A DNA stretch of 64,000 bases from Diaporthe sp. PMI_573 (lineage: Eukaryota > Ascomycota > Sordariomycetes > Diaporthales > Diaporthaceae). Both the position numbers and the translations under genes were made by a program. The notes under the pieces are model-generated. The model was given only the letters and a program-made list of their open reading frames with translations, was not told the DNA's origin and searched no databases. Location: contig JAJTUP010000028.1 in NCBI GenBank assembly GCA_021399435.1, forward strand, positions 744,001 to 808,000, read 5' to 3'. Below, piece after piece: positions 42,759-55,762 of this stretch; the first letter of the stretch is position 1; every line of letters starts with the position of its first letter.

Positions 42759-43641
42759 GATGAGAAATGAGCATATAAGAAAAGGCAATGGATTCTTGCT
42801 TATTCTTAGCATCACATTGCGATCCACGTTAGATGAGTTGCACGGCCTTTATGAAGAGATTCTGTGCATTATAGACAGGATTACGTGCCTATTATTGTCA
42901 TCGGGAACAAAGCAGACCTTGAAGATGAAAGAGAAGTCTTGCGTGAAAAGGGATTAAGCATGTCTGGGAAGGCCCTTGTTATCTTTTGTTTATACTTTGT
43001 TTGTTTCAGCGGAGATCTTCTACTGTGAACCTGAAAGAGTTTTAAAATCTAGATTCGGAATAATTTGGATTGTTCCTCTGCAGGCCCCGACTATAGAGCG
43101 ACGCGTTTATTAAGCAATTATCTAACCTTGAGTCTGCATTGTAAATGCTGGCAGAGGCCTTTAGATCCCTCTTCTCTATGTTATAATTTGCCATAGCTAA
43201 GGAAGTATATACTTGAATCTGCCTGGCTGAATGTTGCTTGAAACGTGTAGTGGGATGGCTATCTACGATGAGTATATAAGGGGTTAAACTTACTTTCCTC
43301 TATATTAACCAACCGGTGACTTACGAGAAGGAGTCGGCGCCATCCTTCCAAGGGAACCTCCCTACACCTACAGTGCCGCGCCTGCCGAGTGGTGCGACAG
43401 AACATGATGTTAAAGACATCAATAGCTCTATACTTCCTCCACCAACAGCTCCGACACTCTCTAACCCAAGCCCTACCCGGCCTCAGCGATCTTCGGCAGT
43501 GTCGTGTGGGTATGCCGGTGGTGCATACGCCTTGGCGGACACCCTTATACTTCTCTCCCCATGCATTGCCAACATGCCCCTGTTCACTGAGGACCTACTG
43601 CCAGCTCACGGTGTCAGCGGCGTGTTCACCGACATTCCGTC
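42759..43641. other. Mostly AT-rich, no gene supported
   Basis: Two overlapping plus-strand ORFs at 43316-43778 are Pro/Ser-rich but lack any family likeness. Confidence 0.35.
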
Positions 43642-43840
43642 CAGAGTTGGACATCTATCGAATATATCGAATCGAATGCCAAGAGGCGGTGTTCGAATCG
43701 AATGAAGAGTTCGAAGATTCGAATCGAATCGAATACACTTTCCGTAGATTCGAAACGAATCGAATACACTGTCCGTAGATTCGATATCTATCGAATCCCA
43801 AGGTCCCATCGAATTCGATTCCGATTCGATCGAATGTAGG
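43642..43840. repeat. hAT-like end with TCGAA-rich subterminal array
   Basis: Begins CAGAGTTGGACATCTATCGA and contains more than ten TCGAAT/ATTCGA words in about 190 bp. A matching start is at 62420. Terminal CAG and clustered short repeats fit a hAT end; the other end is not found. Confidence 0.6.
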
Positions 43841-44208
43841 CAGTCATGCAATTTCTAGCCAGGGATAAGTATGCTTTAATAAGAAAATTGTGAAGTAGGC
43901 TTGGAGTTGCAGGAAGTGCACAACTGAGAAGTATGATGGGAAAGGGTATTACTTGTCAAGGTCGAAACTGGCTAAACCAATCGGCATTACTGCTTTTCTA
44001 TGCGCTACGTGAACAGTATGAGACGAGTTCCAAAATGAGATCTAACAGGCCTACAGACCCTGCTTACTTGATTGTCACCTATTGTAACATTTTGATAAGG
44101 TTAATAGGCAGGCTGATAGCTAGGCTGAAAGCAAGGCTGACTAGGGAAACCTATAAGTTAATAATTTCCTGTACCGCGATATTGCTGATCTACATAATCT
44201 CTTTATTG
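43841..44208. other. Unassigned stretch
   Basis: No gene recognised; a hydrophobic Leu/Ile-rich plus-strand ORF at 43933-44232 is AT-driven and not convincing. Confidence 0.35.
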
Positions 44209-45470
44209 TCAATCCTCCTGACTCTTGTGTGATGCAAGTGCATCAATCCACTGGCCATCGCTCATATTGAGCAGAGGCAGCGAGGGAGTGTAAATCCCAG
44301 CTGCACTCCACGACCGGATGCACTGAGCCATCGCCACTACCTCCCTCCTCAATCGATTCCTTAGTGGCGTTGTCATCCTTCCTGTGCTGCTAAATGTCCG
44401 CTCACTCTCTGCAGATGACGATGGAATACTGAGCATGTCGACCGCCATCATGGATAGCCGCGGGTACCTGCCAGCGTTGATCTTCCACCAGTTGATCGGC
44501 CGGCTCCGATAGTAGGGACTATTCACAGCATCCTCTGCACAGTATCGAGCGTATTCGTCGTCGATCTCTGAGCCCAATTGTTTCGCCCTGTGATTTCCTT
44601 TGCGAGGATGTGAGGCTGTCGAAAATGAGCCTCGGTATAATGCAGAGCCAGCTACGCTTCTTGCCAGTCTCCGTTCGATGTAATCCATTGAAGAGTCCTC
44701 GGTAGTCATATGGACTTCACAATCTACTTCCAGGTTCTTGTAGCGCTCCCAGATCTGGAGGAGCTTCTTCTCGTAGTCCATTCTCCAGCTCTTAGCCTTC
44801 CGGTACGGGACCCGAGACCACAGCAGATCAAGAAGGCGCCACTTCTTCGTAGGATTGAAAACAACAGCGCCGACATAAGCAGCGCTGGTGAGAAGATCAT
44901 AGTACTTGTGCAGCTTCTTCCATCCGAGCTTGATGAAAACCTTAAGCAGCTTCCGAGTCTTGCTGTCAAGTCCATCGAACACGGCAACTTCGACATCCTT
45001 CCGCGCTTTTGTCACCGGATCTTCGACTTCTTCGAACACCTTCCCCTCGATTGCAATTTCGAGGTGGTCCAGTAGGATCTCGAATACTGGAAAATACTCG
45101 TCAAAGCTACCGCAAGTCGGCCTAGTGCCCGGGATGCCGTTGCCCTGAAGCTGCTTAGTGGCAACTTCGAAAGGCTTTAGGAGCTTCACGAGGATCTCGA
45201 TGACCTTCCAGTCATACGAGCTCAGCCGGTACTGTAAAACTGTCGGCTTCGTCGTTTCGCTGCCGCCCTCGCTCTCCCAGCGATTCTGAACGTCGTTAAA
45301 AAAGGTATTGAGTGCCGGGCGGAGGATGAGAGCCCTCTCCATCATGAGTTTATCGGAGTCCCACCGAGTGGCGTTGTTGAAAACCCAATGAAGTGTGAAC
45401 GTTTTGAGCAGGTACACGCATTGTTTGCTCAGACTACTTTTAATTTAATTATAAATGCAGGGCAGAAGAG
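44209..45470 (-). pseudogene. hAT transposase, middle to C-terminus (5' truncated)
   Basis: Open minus frame of about 400 residues: NNATRWDSDKLMMERA, LGWKKLHKYYDLLTSAAYVG, then the hATC block YPRLSMMAVDMLSI, SSSAESERTFSSTGR, RSWSAAGIY. BED finger and first catalytic residues are missing. No stop inside. Distinct from the fragment at 46207 because both contain the TRW region. Confidence 0.85.
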
Positions 45471-46206
45471 CCAACATGGGTCCCGTGAGGTGCACATCGT
45501 CGAACATCGCCTCCAGCGTGCATCAAGAAAGCTAGATTGAACTCATGAAGGACGATTGTGAGGTGGAGACCCATGCTGGTCTAGGCCTAGCGCTTCATCG
45601 GGCTCTACTGCCAGCCGATCGTTACTGAACTGGGTAGTCGCAGGACGAATGTCACATTTCCCCTATAGGCTGGTCGTCTCCACTCACACCCTCACGGTCC
45701 TTTCCAAATGTCATGTCAAAGGAACCAACAAAATCCAGGTATTTTTGGCAAGATGACGGTCCTTTCCATTTGTACTTCGCAGAAGAGCTTCCTCGGCTTG
45801 CTCTTAGGACCCAATCGGATGACCCGCATCTCGACCTGGTCATGTGAAGGCAGACGCTTCTCAGTAGCACGCAACCTTCGACGGCCCGAGATTAGAATCG
45901 GCATTAACGATTCGGTCCGGCTATGGGTCTTGCATGCACGAAGATGATGAAGCGTGTTTCTGTCTGCCATCATGTCGGCTGCGGTTTTTCGGCAGCAGGC
46001 GGTCATGAACGCCTATCGGTTTCAGCTCGTGGACTTTTCGGATGCGCATCCCAAGATCAAGCTTGAAGCAATGGTGATGCGTGACCTGCTGGAGAACCGT
46101 CGTGGCATGTCTCGCATGTGCCCGGCAACCCCGTCTTGAAAGACCGCATCGCAGGTTATCTCGCGGTCTGTTGCGTTTTTTGTAACCGAACGTGGGACCG
46201 CGCACC
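45471..46206. other. Stretch between two hAT fragments; a small coding-like ORF
   Basis: Plus-strand ATG 45713 to TGA 45847 gives 44 residues (RYFWQDDGPFHLYFAEELPR and LALRTQSDDPHLDLVM) with coding-like composition, perhaps an exon of a lost gene. Nothing else is recognised. Confidence 0.25.
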
Positions 46207-47458
46207 TCAGCGGTGGATTTCAGCCAACCCAATGCCGAGCCTATTTGTATGCATTCGGACCACGTTAACATGGTCAAATTCTTCTCGAAGAAAGAAGTAG
46301 GATATGTTACTAGCCTGCGTGAAGTGATGATGGAGGAAATCCATATGAGATAGAACTTCATCGAGTGTGTTCTCCCGGCCTTGGCGTACCGAGATCTGGT
46401 GAAATGGTTGTAGAAACGCATGGATGTCTCGGAGCTCGTTCCAGTCGTTGTGGTCCAGTGCATCTTTCTCGATCTTGGCATGATTTTCTTGAATCCAATC
46501 CATGAACTTTGCCCGCCTCTCAATTGCCACGTCAATAAGACGAAACCATGAATTCCAGCGTGTATCATTGTCCCTCGGCAAGGCCCGGCCAATCTTGGCC
46601 TTGAAGTCGTTGCAGATGCTGGTAGAGCTCCTTGAATACATGCACAAGTTGTGGAGCTTCCCCAGGACATTAAACTCCCGCCATTCCTCGGTGGCTTGTG
46701 CCTTCGTAAGGACGCCCCCTTCTTCTTTTTCGGATAGCCTGCACAGTCGCTCATACGCCTCATCAATCCCCTCTTGCTCATCCTCCTGAATCTTCTTTGC
46801 CTTACTCCGAAAAAGGAAGGCTTGAACGATGAGGTTCATGATGTGGCCACTGCAGCGTAGTCGCCTGGCAACCGGGTCTAAACCATCAATCTCTTTTGCG
46901 ACATCGTCAAGCATAGTATCGTTAGCATCGTGATTATCCATCGTAAAGTAGCCAATCTTACTGCTGAGGTCGTACTCTTCGACAACCTCCAGGAAAGTCT
47001 TGGCTTGCAATTTCCCATTGTGGCTTCCTTTGTACTCGCGCAGTGATAATAACGCTTGAGCGACTTCTCTAGTCTCCGCGTCTACAAAGTGGACCACGAT
47101 TGCCTGATATGCTGCCTTCTGTTCCGATGAGGTCCACATGTCAATGGTGAAGTGGACCATGGAAGAGAGAGAACCATGAAGCTTATTGACGAGGCCTTGT
47201 TTGTGTTGAGCGAAAGTCTTTTCGAGAAGCTTCGGTACCGCTTTGCGGCTGCGTAGGAGGACGTCCCGGGCCATATAGTTACAGGAGAGTATAACAGCAT
47301 GAAACTCGGGGTACTCGACGAATGTGTGGGCGATATTGCGAACGGCAAGAAGCCTGGCGAGGGCTTCCTCGAATGCAGGAATATTAATAGCGTTTGCCAA
47401 ATATTTTTCCTCGTTGAGGTCTCGATTGGCTTGGCGTTCCTCCTGACGCCAATATCAC
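46207..47458 (-). pseudogene. hAT transposase, N-terminal/middle part (both ends lost)
   Basis: Minus frame opens after TGA at about 47459: WRQEERQANRDLNEEKYLAN, FTIDMWTSSEQKAAY, IGYFTMDNHDANDT, RLRCSGHIMNLIVQ, LPRDNDTRWNSW. These are the hAT catalytic core. BED finger is absent, and the frame is lost at about 46230 where the GW.KLDKYY block should continue, so the C-terminal hATC domain is missing. Confidence 0.85.
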
Positions 47459-47556
47459 CGATTTCGACATCAACACACGCAGCCGTGCAGCGCTAGCGCA
47501 AGCTGGCCTGCCTCTGGGACCGAGCCGATAGCTGACAGCCTCCTACCGCCAACAGT

Positions 47557-48612
<1,056 letters not shown>

Positions 48613-49860
48613 GAGGCAAGCCGGCGGCAGAACGACGGTTTCGATCAATCCACACAGATGCCCGGTGCGTTGGAGGAGCCAGCGGAAGGCGTGGCCGAGA
48701 CTCGTGGGGACAAGCCAGTGGGGAAGCAAAGGACTGATGCGGTTGTCCGTCCTGAGGATACCCTTGAGCCATTGGTTCATTCGAGTGGCATTTTATTTGA
48801 TGTGCTAGGTACATGCATGGTCTCTCCACCTGGGCACGGCATTTGTTGGATTAAGATGGGTCGATGTGGCTGGCTCCTCAGCCCATTGGCCTCTTTTGAT
48901 CCTGCCGCACAATAGCCGCGACCTAGGAGATGGGCTTTTACTTGTTGATTTGTTTGATGCTGTTGCTCGTACACAAGCACTCATACGCATGGAGTTATTG
49001 GTAAATGTTAATCATCAACACTCCTCTGGCCCATTGATACCTGCCTGTGGCAATGTTGCGCGCTCATACTTATGGACCTTGTGTACGACAGGTGGTGATT
49101 AGTGGGCGTCACTAATCAGTACTTGTACGCAAGGGTCTTCTCTGGCACCTGACTGCCATTCCCAGCACCCCAGTCTACAACTAAGCCATGTAGGAGAAGT
49201 ATTAGTACCATCAGTAGGGTTTCTATCGTTAATATGGGCATCGAAACGTAAGACACGTTCCAAGCGCTTCTCTTGCCGCCACCTGATACCACCGTACCGC
49301 GTACTGCCCAATGCTTTCCAGTAAATCCGTCCCACTCCGGGCGTCGCTATCAGTACCCCTATCGAAGACAGTCATAGGCCGACATACAGGTATAGCCCAT
49401 CCCTGTGGCGCCACAGGGTATGCCGCCTGTTTCGTTCAATGTGAGAGGAACAATGTCTTAGCCAGCTCCAAGCAGACCACGTTTCTCGCTTACCCGGGTG
49501 TCAAAGTCTCATGTCTGGGACCGTTTGCAGGACCACTCTTGTCCTCTGTACGGTGGTGAAGGGGGTACCTGAAAAAGTGTAGCTATGATGAAGGGAATGC
49601 AGGCTCATTCGTTAGGAAGCATGAAGCAGTCAGTGCCGCCAAAGTTTCTGCCTCCAGAGAGTTGACAACAAGGCAAAGTTTGAAGTATCTGCAACGAGGT
49701 TGGATCTTGTGTTATGTGCTCTGTCATTCCGTCGCTTCGTAGGCTATATCGAGTCCCATGTATTCGGCTCCTGTTGTGGGTGAGCCCCTTGCGACTTGAG
49801 CAGTGCCCAGGTAACTCCCCATCATGACTTCTCCACGACCGCAACATTGAGGGCTCGTCA
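48613..49860. other. Intergenic region without supported genes
   Basis: 3' flank of the kinase copy then featureless sequence. Confidence 0.4.
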
Positions 49861-50529
49861 TCATGCTCCTCTTGTCCCGCGGCATAAGAGAAAAGGGAAC
49901 TTCATCGTTGCCAGACTTTCACCCTGTGGCTTTTCTTGGCCCCACTCGCCGGGGAATCTCTCGACCTCTTTGTCCATTGTCCAAGCCGGTCTCACATTCA
50001 CATCCTCAAAGCCGACCTCCTTCATCAAATCTGCGAACCAATCCGCCTTGATGCCGTGTCTCTCTACGCCGAACATCTTGGCTTCTGGGTGGAACTTGCG
50101 CGCCTCGGGGCCAAAGTCTTCAAAGTCCGTCAGTGCGACCTGTCCGCCGGGCTTGAGGCAACCGTACATGGTGGTTAGGAGGGGTTTCAGGTCGGGGATA
50201 TGGTGGAGGGTCAGGTGGCTGGTGATGAGGTCGAACTTCTGCCGTTTCCCACCGGGCCCTGGGGGCAGGCGTGAGTCCTCCGGATCCTCGAGGAGGATGT
50301 ACATGGGCTGTATCACCCTCCTTGCCGTCTCGCCACCAGCGCCGTCGAGGCCCTCGAGTTTCACTTTGAGGGCGTCGATCATCCCACCCGCGGCGTCGAT
50401 GGCCAGGATGCTCCGTAGTATTTCCCACAGAGAGAAGTCGACACGGGCCCAGCTGCTTGAGGGAACCGTGTATTGCTGGGGAAGGGCGTTAAAGTGGGCT
50501 TGGAGAAGGTCTGAGGGACGCCACGCCAT
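49861..50529 (-). CDS. SAM-dependent methyltransferase-like protein lacking motif I
   Basis: Minus strand, ATG 50529, 222 residues, no stop. It has the later blocks of class I methyltransferases: ILAIDAAGGMIDALKVKL (post-I acidic), FDLITSHLTLHHIPD (motif II), CLKPGGQVALTDFE (motif III), and the end FPFLLCRG. Between YTVPSSSWARVDF and the ILAID block the expected glycine-rich SAM loop (hhDhGxGxG) is missing, with SLWEILRS in its place, apparently by an internal deletion that kept frame. It is therefore unlikely to bind SAM normally. The upstream bases are shared with a kinase tail on the other strand. Confidence 0.65.
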   Translation of the reverse strand: MAWRPSDLLQAHFNALPQQYTVPSSSWARVDFSLWEILRSILAIDAAGGMIDALKVKLEGLDGAGGETARRVIQPMYILLEDPEDSRLPPGPGGKRQKFDLITSHLTLHHIPDLKPLLTTMYGCLKPGGQVALTDFEDFGPEARKFHPEAKMFGVERHGIKADWFADLMKEVGFEDVNVRPAWTMDKEVERFPGEWGQEKPQGESLATMKFPFLLCRGTRGA

Positions 50530-50915
50530 CCTCGTACAGGGTTCTTCCTTACTTGGGCAAAGTTGATGACAAGTTCAGAACACTACTTGGCGGGTTGCTT
50601 GTGTATGATGCAAAGGACCGGTGGAGCGCGCAGCAGGTGATCAATTACTTCTGGCGGTTGAGTGTTGAGTCTGACCCGGACTACCACCGAAAGCGAATCG
50701 CAAGCCCTATGGCCTTCCCTGAGAACAAGAAGCGCAGGATGAGCGAGGACGCATCTACTATTCGGGGCCCTCCGGCAGCATCCGAGTACCACCATCCTCT
50801 ACATCATTTGAAACCGCTCAGGAGCAGGCTCAGCAATCCCAGGGTGGCCTCACGTCTGTCCCGGCTACACCCTTTTCTGAGGTCGACTTCGAAACAGAGC
50901 CAGTCAATGAAGTAG
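50530..50915 (+). pseudogene. Kinase C-lobe and tail fragment
   Basis: Plus frame: YLGKVDDKFRTLLGGLLVYD, AKDRWSAQQVI (the end of a kinase C-lobe, helix H-I region), then a basic tail (ENKKRRMSED). Catalytic loop absent. The piece starts exactly at the opposite-strand methyltransferase start, suggesting a recombination junction. Confidence 0.5.
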
Positions 50916-51668
50916 CCATCATACCACCCATAGTAAGCACCCAAAACTCCGTTTGCCCCCGACATGAATTAACTACAGTCTCCAATGGCAATAATTGTGA
51001 TGTCAAGATAGCTATACGATCTAACTCGCGTTCCGGGAGACACAAACATGTTCAATGACGCCCTCATAGCAGCCTGCTCGAGTGAACACTCCAACTAGAC
51101 AGCCCAAACACTTCATGAGGCCCAGCCAGTAAAATCAATCAATCACCTGGGTAGCCCACCGACCAATCCAACAGCTTCCCAAAGCCGCGGCTCAGATCAC
51201 AAGCACTGACACATGCCTCAGCTCTCCCTCAGCCGCAAGGCAAAAAGTCCACGTAACGCAGGAACGACTATATCCCAAGCGCATAACAAACCCTCAATAT
51301 TGACTGACACCAAGGGATACACGAACACACCAGGGAAGAATAGAGTTCAAACATACTGTCATTAGTCCAAAAGTCGTCAACCATAGCCTTTACCCACCCG
51401 GATCACAAGCTTCAAACACGCACGCACCCGAGATCGATCGGAGAGGAGAAAAAAGCAATAAAAAAAAAAAAAAAGGAGAAGCACAAGGGGACCCACCAAA
51501 CCAGAAACATGCATATTGAACAATCTCCCATATCTCGCCTCGTTATAGCCCACGACAATGTGTTCCATCGCCGATCTCTGAGAGTTCGAGACATTTAGAG
51601 TTCATCGTAGCCCGAGTTGTCGGGACACGCGGGCGCAGAGAGAGAGTATCCACGGCGACGGCCACGCC
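50916..51668. other. Intergenic region with a 16-base A run
   Basis: No gene seen. Poly-A at about 51458-51473. Confidence 0.4.
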
Positions 51669-52436
51669 CAGGGTAGGGAATCAATCCATCCACGTCAATA
51701 TCCGACTTTGTGGATTGAATTGACGGCTTACTCAGCAGGGTGCTCGTGGATTGATGTCCACGAGGCTATCTGTGGATTGATGTCCATAATATTGAACCCG
51801 TGGAAGACCCCTGTCACATTAACTCGGATTTCCTAATCGGGTAATTCGGGAACCTATCGCCGAAATTTCGATTGCCTCACTCCTGCTGCTCCTCCAAACA
51901 AGCCCGTCCAACAGCCTCCTCCAACGCTGTATCGTCAAGCAGTATGCTATCGACATCTTCGATAATGCCTGCGCGTAACCAAGATCGCAGCGTTTGGATT
52001 AGTCCAATCGTCCCAGCGTCTAAGCGGTTTCGGAGGGGCGTGGCCATTAACCCGGTGGCAGAGAACAGTCTCTTGCACTCCGAGCTCATGGCCGGCACTG
52101 TTATGACGTCAAGAGCCATTCGAGATAGTCTCGGGTACTCAAACCTCTTGAGGATCCAATACTCAACAGGGTCTGCGACGTCCTTGTTGCTCCCAGACAC
52201 ACTGGCCTGCCAGCGGATATATTTATCGGCTTGAGCAGTGGAGGGTTGGCTTTGACGGTATCGATTACGATACCGATCAAAGGAGGACAAGGTCGTCTTT
52301 CGCCTCTTTACAACCGGACCTTTAGGAGACGTGACTATGATCTATAGGTCCCTATATTCTGTCTCCTAAAGACGTTGCACGATATCCTTCGCTTCATCGA
52401 CCCAACCCGGATGCTGTTGACCCCAAACTAAGCCCT
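51669..52436 (-). mobile_element. hAT element end with transposase C-terminal fragment, RIP-like stops
   Basis: The inverted repeat CAGGGTAGGGAATCAATCCA starts at 51669, identical to the end of the element at 13593. Minus-strand coding: WGQQHPGWVDEAKDIVQRL, TAG, ETEYRDL, TAG, then KRRKTTLSSFDRYRNRY and the hATC block RLSRMALDVITV, MSSECKRLFSATG, LRSWLRAG (52290-51877). The two TAG codons stand where Trp and Gln are expected. Homology ends at about 52436; the other terminus is absent. Confidence 0.85.
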
Positions 52437-52657
52437 CAGGACCTCGTGGGACCACCACGGCCGGGGAGATCACGAAGAGTCGCCCCACGGTGGTCAAGCC
52501 AAAGGTGTCTAAAGCCACAGTGGCCCTCGGAAGCAACATCATCAAAGAGATCAATAAGGTCCGCAAAGGTCAGACCAACGAGACCGACCAGGAACTCAAA
52601 ACGTGGAAAGTCAAACCAAACGAGTACGGCTATCTAGTACTGCATCAAATTATATAA
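52421..52657 (+). pseudogene. Unassigned coding-like fragment
   Basis: Plus frame after TGA 52418-52420: Thr/Lys-rich (GEITKSRPTVVKPKVSKATV, then GSNIIKEINKVRKGQT, LKTWKVKPNEYGYL), stop at 52655. Codon choice looks coding. Not recognised; the first 20 bases belong to the hAT fragment. Confidence 0.3.
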
Positions 52658-52754
52658 ATCTAGTGCTTTCTGCCATGCCATGACTGATGTGTTGAACATC
52701 GCCCTTTCCCTCGTCTGACACAAACCTAACTACTTTGAACCTGCTCCAATCTCA

Positions 52755-54029
52755 CTATAGCAAGTCCCCCGAGGCCTTCCTCGGGATAGGCATCTCTGCT
52801 TGGGTCAAAAGATCTATGATCTTTTTCTGGTACTCCTCCATGTTGTAGTATTTGAAAAATTCAGACTTGCAAACAACCCTTATATTCTCCTCGTTCTCTT
52901 CATCACTAGGAGCTTCTAAAACACATCTGAGGGTTGGACAAGCGTCCTTCCCATGGTCCCAGAACGTTTGTGCATTGTTGCGGTCCTTTGACTGACAAAT
53001 TTGCGATGCCGGTATACCGCCAATTGGTACCTCATAGCCCACATGTATGAGTTTTGCACCTCTCTCCTTGAATTCTGTAACTGTTAGATGTGACAGATAC
53101 TATATTGTGCTCATATTAGAACTTACTTAGATCCTCAAGGTCCTTTCTTTTGGTGGCCTTCATCCCGCCGATATCCCTGCCGCCAGAATCCTTGATATGC
53201 TGTTTGTATTGTTTCTTCTTGTCTTTCAGTTCCTCGCTGCTGACTGGTTGGAATATAAGCCGCCGACGATCACCATGGAGAGGCGGAAGGTGTAAAGCAA
53301 TCGTGCCATGAGTAGTGCAGTAGACCTCCGCCTTCACCTCTCCTTCCTTCCCTGTTATCGGGTCGCACGAATAGAGCATCTCAATTGGATGACCTGGCTG
53401 ACTGTGGCGTTCCTCACGACTGTTGGCTGTATGTGGATTGCCCGAAGGACTTGCCTTCGGCTGCGCACTTTTACTGGGATTCGACGGATTTTGCCTTCCA
53501 TTTTCGTCGTCTGGTCCCGACTCATCCTCTTCATCCGAATCATCCATTCCGGGTTGAACTGAAAGTGCTATGACTGGTTGCGAGCTAGTCTTGGGAGCCT
53601 GCTTATTTGACGTGGCAGTAGGCAGCCCTTGAGTTTCTTCCTCGTTAGACTGATATTCATCAATATCACTCTCAGTGGTTCCATCGTCTCGCTGTTCAGC
53701 TTCAGGAGGTGGAGTCTCCTGTTGCTTCAGCTCGGTTTCTGTCGTCGGTCAATCATTGGATCGTTGTGTCGCCATAGCTTTAACCTACCATAATACTTCT
53801 TCAACCTTTTGGCAGCAGCGATTGCCTTCTTCTCGCTGTTGGCCCACTCAACTGGGTAGTCGACTTCATTCTTCTTGCGTTTTGTACCTTTTGAAACGCT
53901 TTCAATATACTTAACAGTGTCTTTTCCAACCTTGGAAACGATTGCCTTGTTTTCTGCAACATAGTTAGTCAGATAGCGCGCGACTTCTTCAGCTTCTTTC
54001 GAGCTTTTGAAGGTAGAATTAGAGGCCAT
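52755..54029 (-). CDS. Hypothetical protein, three exons, 392 residues
   Basis: Minus-strand exons 54029-53789, 53738-53127 and 53080-52755. Introns: 50 nt (GTAGGT, TTGAC, ACAG) and 46 nt (GTAAGT, CTAAC, ACAG); total length is an exact multiple of three. N-terminus is helical and charged (EEVARYLTNYVAENKAIVSK), the middle acidic and disordered (DDSDEEDESGPDDENG), and the C-terminal third globular: YSCDPITGKEGEVKAEVYC, LHLPPLHGDRRRLIF, IGGIPASQICQSKDRN. Not a family I recognise. Clean splicing and no lesions argue that it is functional. Start from the only suitable ATG. Confidence 0.7.
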
Positions 54030-55316
54030 GGCGCTGATGATGATATCTCTTCAACGGACAAGGTTGAGATTTGCAATGAATGAGATGAATGCTATATGAG
54101 TGGGATAGTCAAAGAAACAGAGTTGTAAGAAATTATGATTCGAAATCTGTTCGCAAATGTTCAGGATATCTGGAAATATGCTCGCTAAATGCTGTAGGAC
54201 TTTGAGAAATACTAGGTTATTAAGAGATAGCTGATACCCTTTATATAATAATGTAGAGAAGATATCAGGAATGCAATTAGGAAGTCATCATAAGGTTTAC
54301 AGATTAAGGATTCGCAAGGTTTATTTTCTGATCAAAACTTGGACCAAAACGCGTTAGCTTATCACTTTAAGATTTGAAAATTTCATTTCATGAACGACCT
54401 TCCTCCATTGCAGATGCCTGGAGAATGTCGTGCCGATATCTCAGCATAGAAGTCAAGGAATCTGTTTGGCAGTACCAGGAGTGAAGTAGTCGAGATTATG
54501 GTCATCATACGGACCAACCGCGCCGGACCCATCTGAGGATTGGATTCTCTGAAGGCAATATCTCGCCAACTGATGGATTAGATTGTAGTGATGACGGATA
54601 TATAACTCAGCAAGACGACGGCTGGTGAGAGCAGGCGTGGCGGCCGAGCGTGCAGGTACACAATTCACAATCCGCATGCCATAGGGTGGGTGGGCACTCG
54701 CAAGAGTACGGGGGATAATGGCAATGACCTGATCACGTTTAGCGAAGACATTCTAAAGATGGAGACATGCGGGCCCAATGTAAGCGCTCTACTCAAGCTT
54801 TCACGAGTACAGCGTTCTGCAAAAACGTAATCCTTTGCATAGTCTTTATCCCTGTTCCTCAACAATAAGCCTTCCCTTTCATCTAAACTAACAAAAGATC
54901 CCGCGCCAGTTATATACTATTTTATACCGTAATACTTATCTTCTCACGATATGTATTTTTGAGAAACTAAGTAGGTACTTCTCTAAACACGGAAAGTACT
55001 ACGCGATTGTTGAACTTGAAAACTTATTTCTTCAGCGCAAACCATATCCGATTTCGAGACAGCCAGCAAAGACCTATCTAACCTCGCCCACACAAGTCCC
55101 ATCGACCAAGAGGGTTTGATCATGGCTACATCTCCTTTTTTCTCACAGCTTCCTGCTGAGCTACTCCCTTCTTGTCCTAATCTGTGGCTATCGCTGCTAG
55201 TAGGTGGACAGAAGAGCCATTTGCTCTTTGGGACGCGGGAACTGGACATTGACCGGAGCCTTCTGCTCGTCCTCCGAGGTCGTTGTTCCTCTCCGATGCT
55301 AGCAATAGCACCTTCC
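54030..55316. other. Intergenic, AT-rich to 54400
   Basis: No gene supported. 54983-55316 may hold the decayed tail of the next minus-strand relic. Confidence 0.35.
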
Positions 55317-55690
55317 TCAGCCCGTAGCAACGCGTGCGCGCGCTTCATTGATTGCCAACTTCCGGTTGCCATCCTTATCCTCGAGCCGCTCTCCGTGGTC
55401 CAGCTGGTGCTGGCGCACACGACAGTACTCTTTGACTTCTATTCGGCTGAGGCCTTTAAGATAGTCCTCGGTTTGGCATCGGTCAAAATGAGAGCCACAG
55501 CGCGCCCGCGCCTGATGGGAAGTTGCTCTGGAGCGGTCTGCCATCTCGAGTCTCGCGGCAACTTGAAGCGAAGCTTGTCGTCCTTGCTCAGGATTCCAAA
55601 GATAGCATGTTTGTCCTTGTCATCCTGCTCGGCCGAGCCCTTCCAAAAACTAACGAGGATTTGGTGGGCCGGGTTCCGTGAATCGTTCCC
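55317..55690 (-). pseudogene. Fungal hypothetical protein relic, two frameshifts
   Basis: Three minus frames follow one another: NPAHQILVSFWKGS ... KHAIFGILSKDDKLRFKL (55690-55550), NFPSGAGALWLSF (about 55530-55480), and EDYLKGLSRIEVKEYCRVRQ, LDHGERL (55470-55317). The order (VLV.FWK.S...KHAV.GIL...D..R.K..RETRDGR, NFP.GAGALW, EVKEYVRVRQ..LD) is that of a widespread fungal family of unknown function, as I recall it. At least two one-base changes break it, one in a TTTT run near 55481. Confidence 0.5.
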
Positions 55691-55762
55691 TAATTAAAGC
55701 TCGAACAGCGAAGATTTACTAAACCTAGACTTACCCTTCTTCATGAAAAAGCCGAAAACCAA

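Noticed and set aside
54983..55420. 145-codon minus-strand Ser/Arg-rich ORF
   Set aside because: Overlaps the relic at 55317 in another frame; reads as an out-of-frame continuation.
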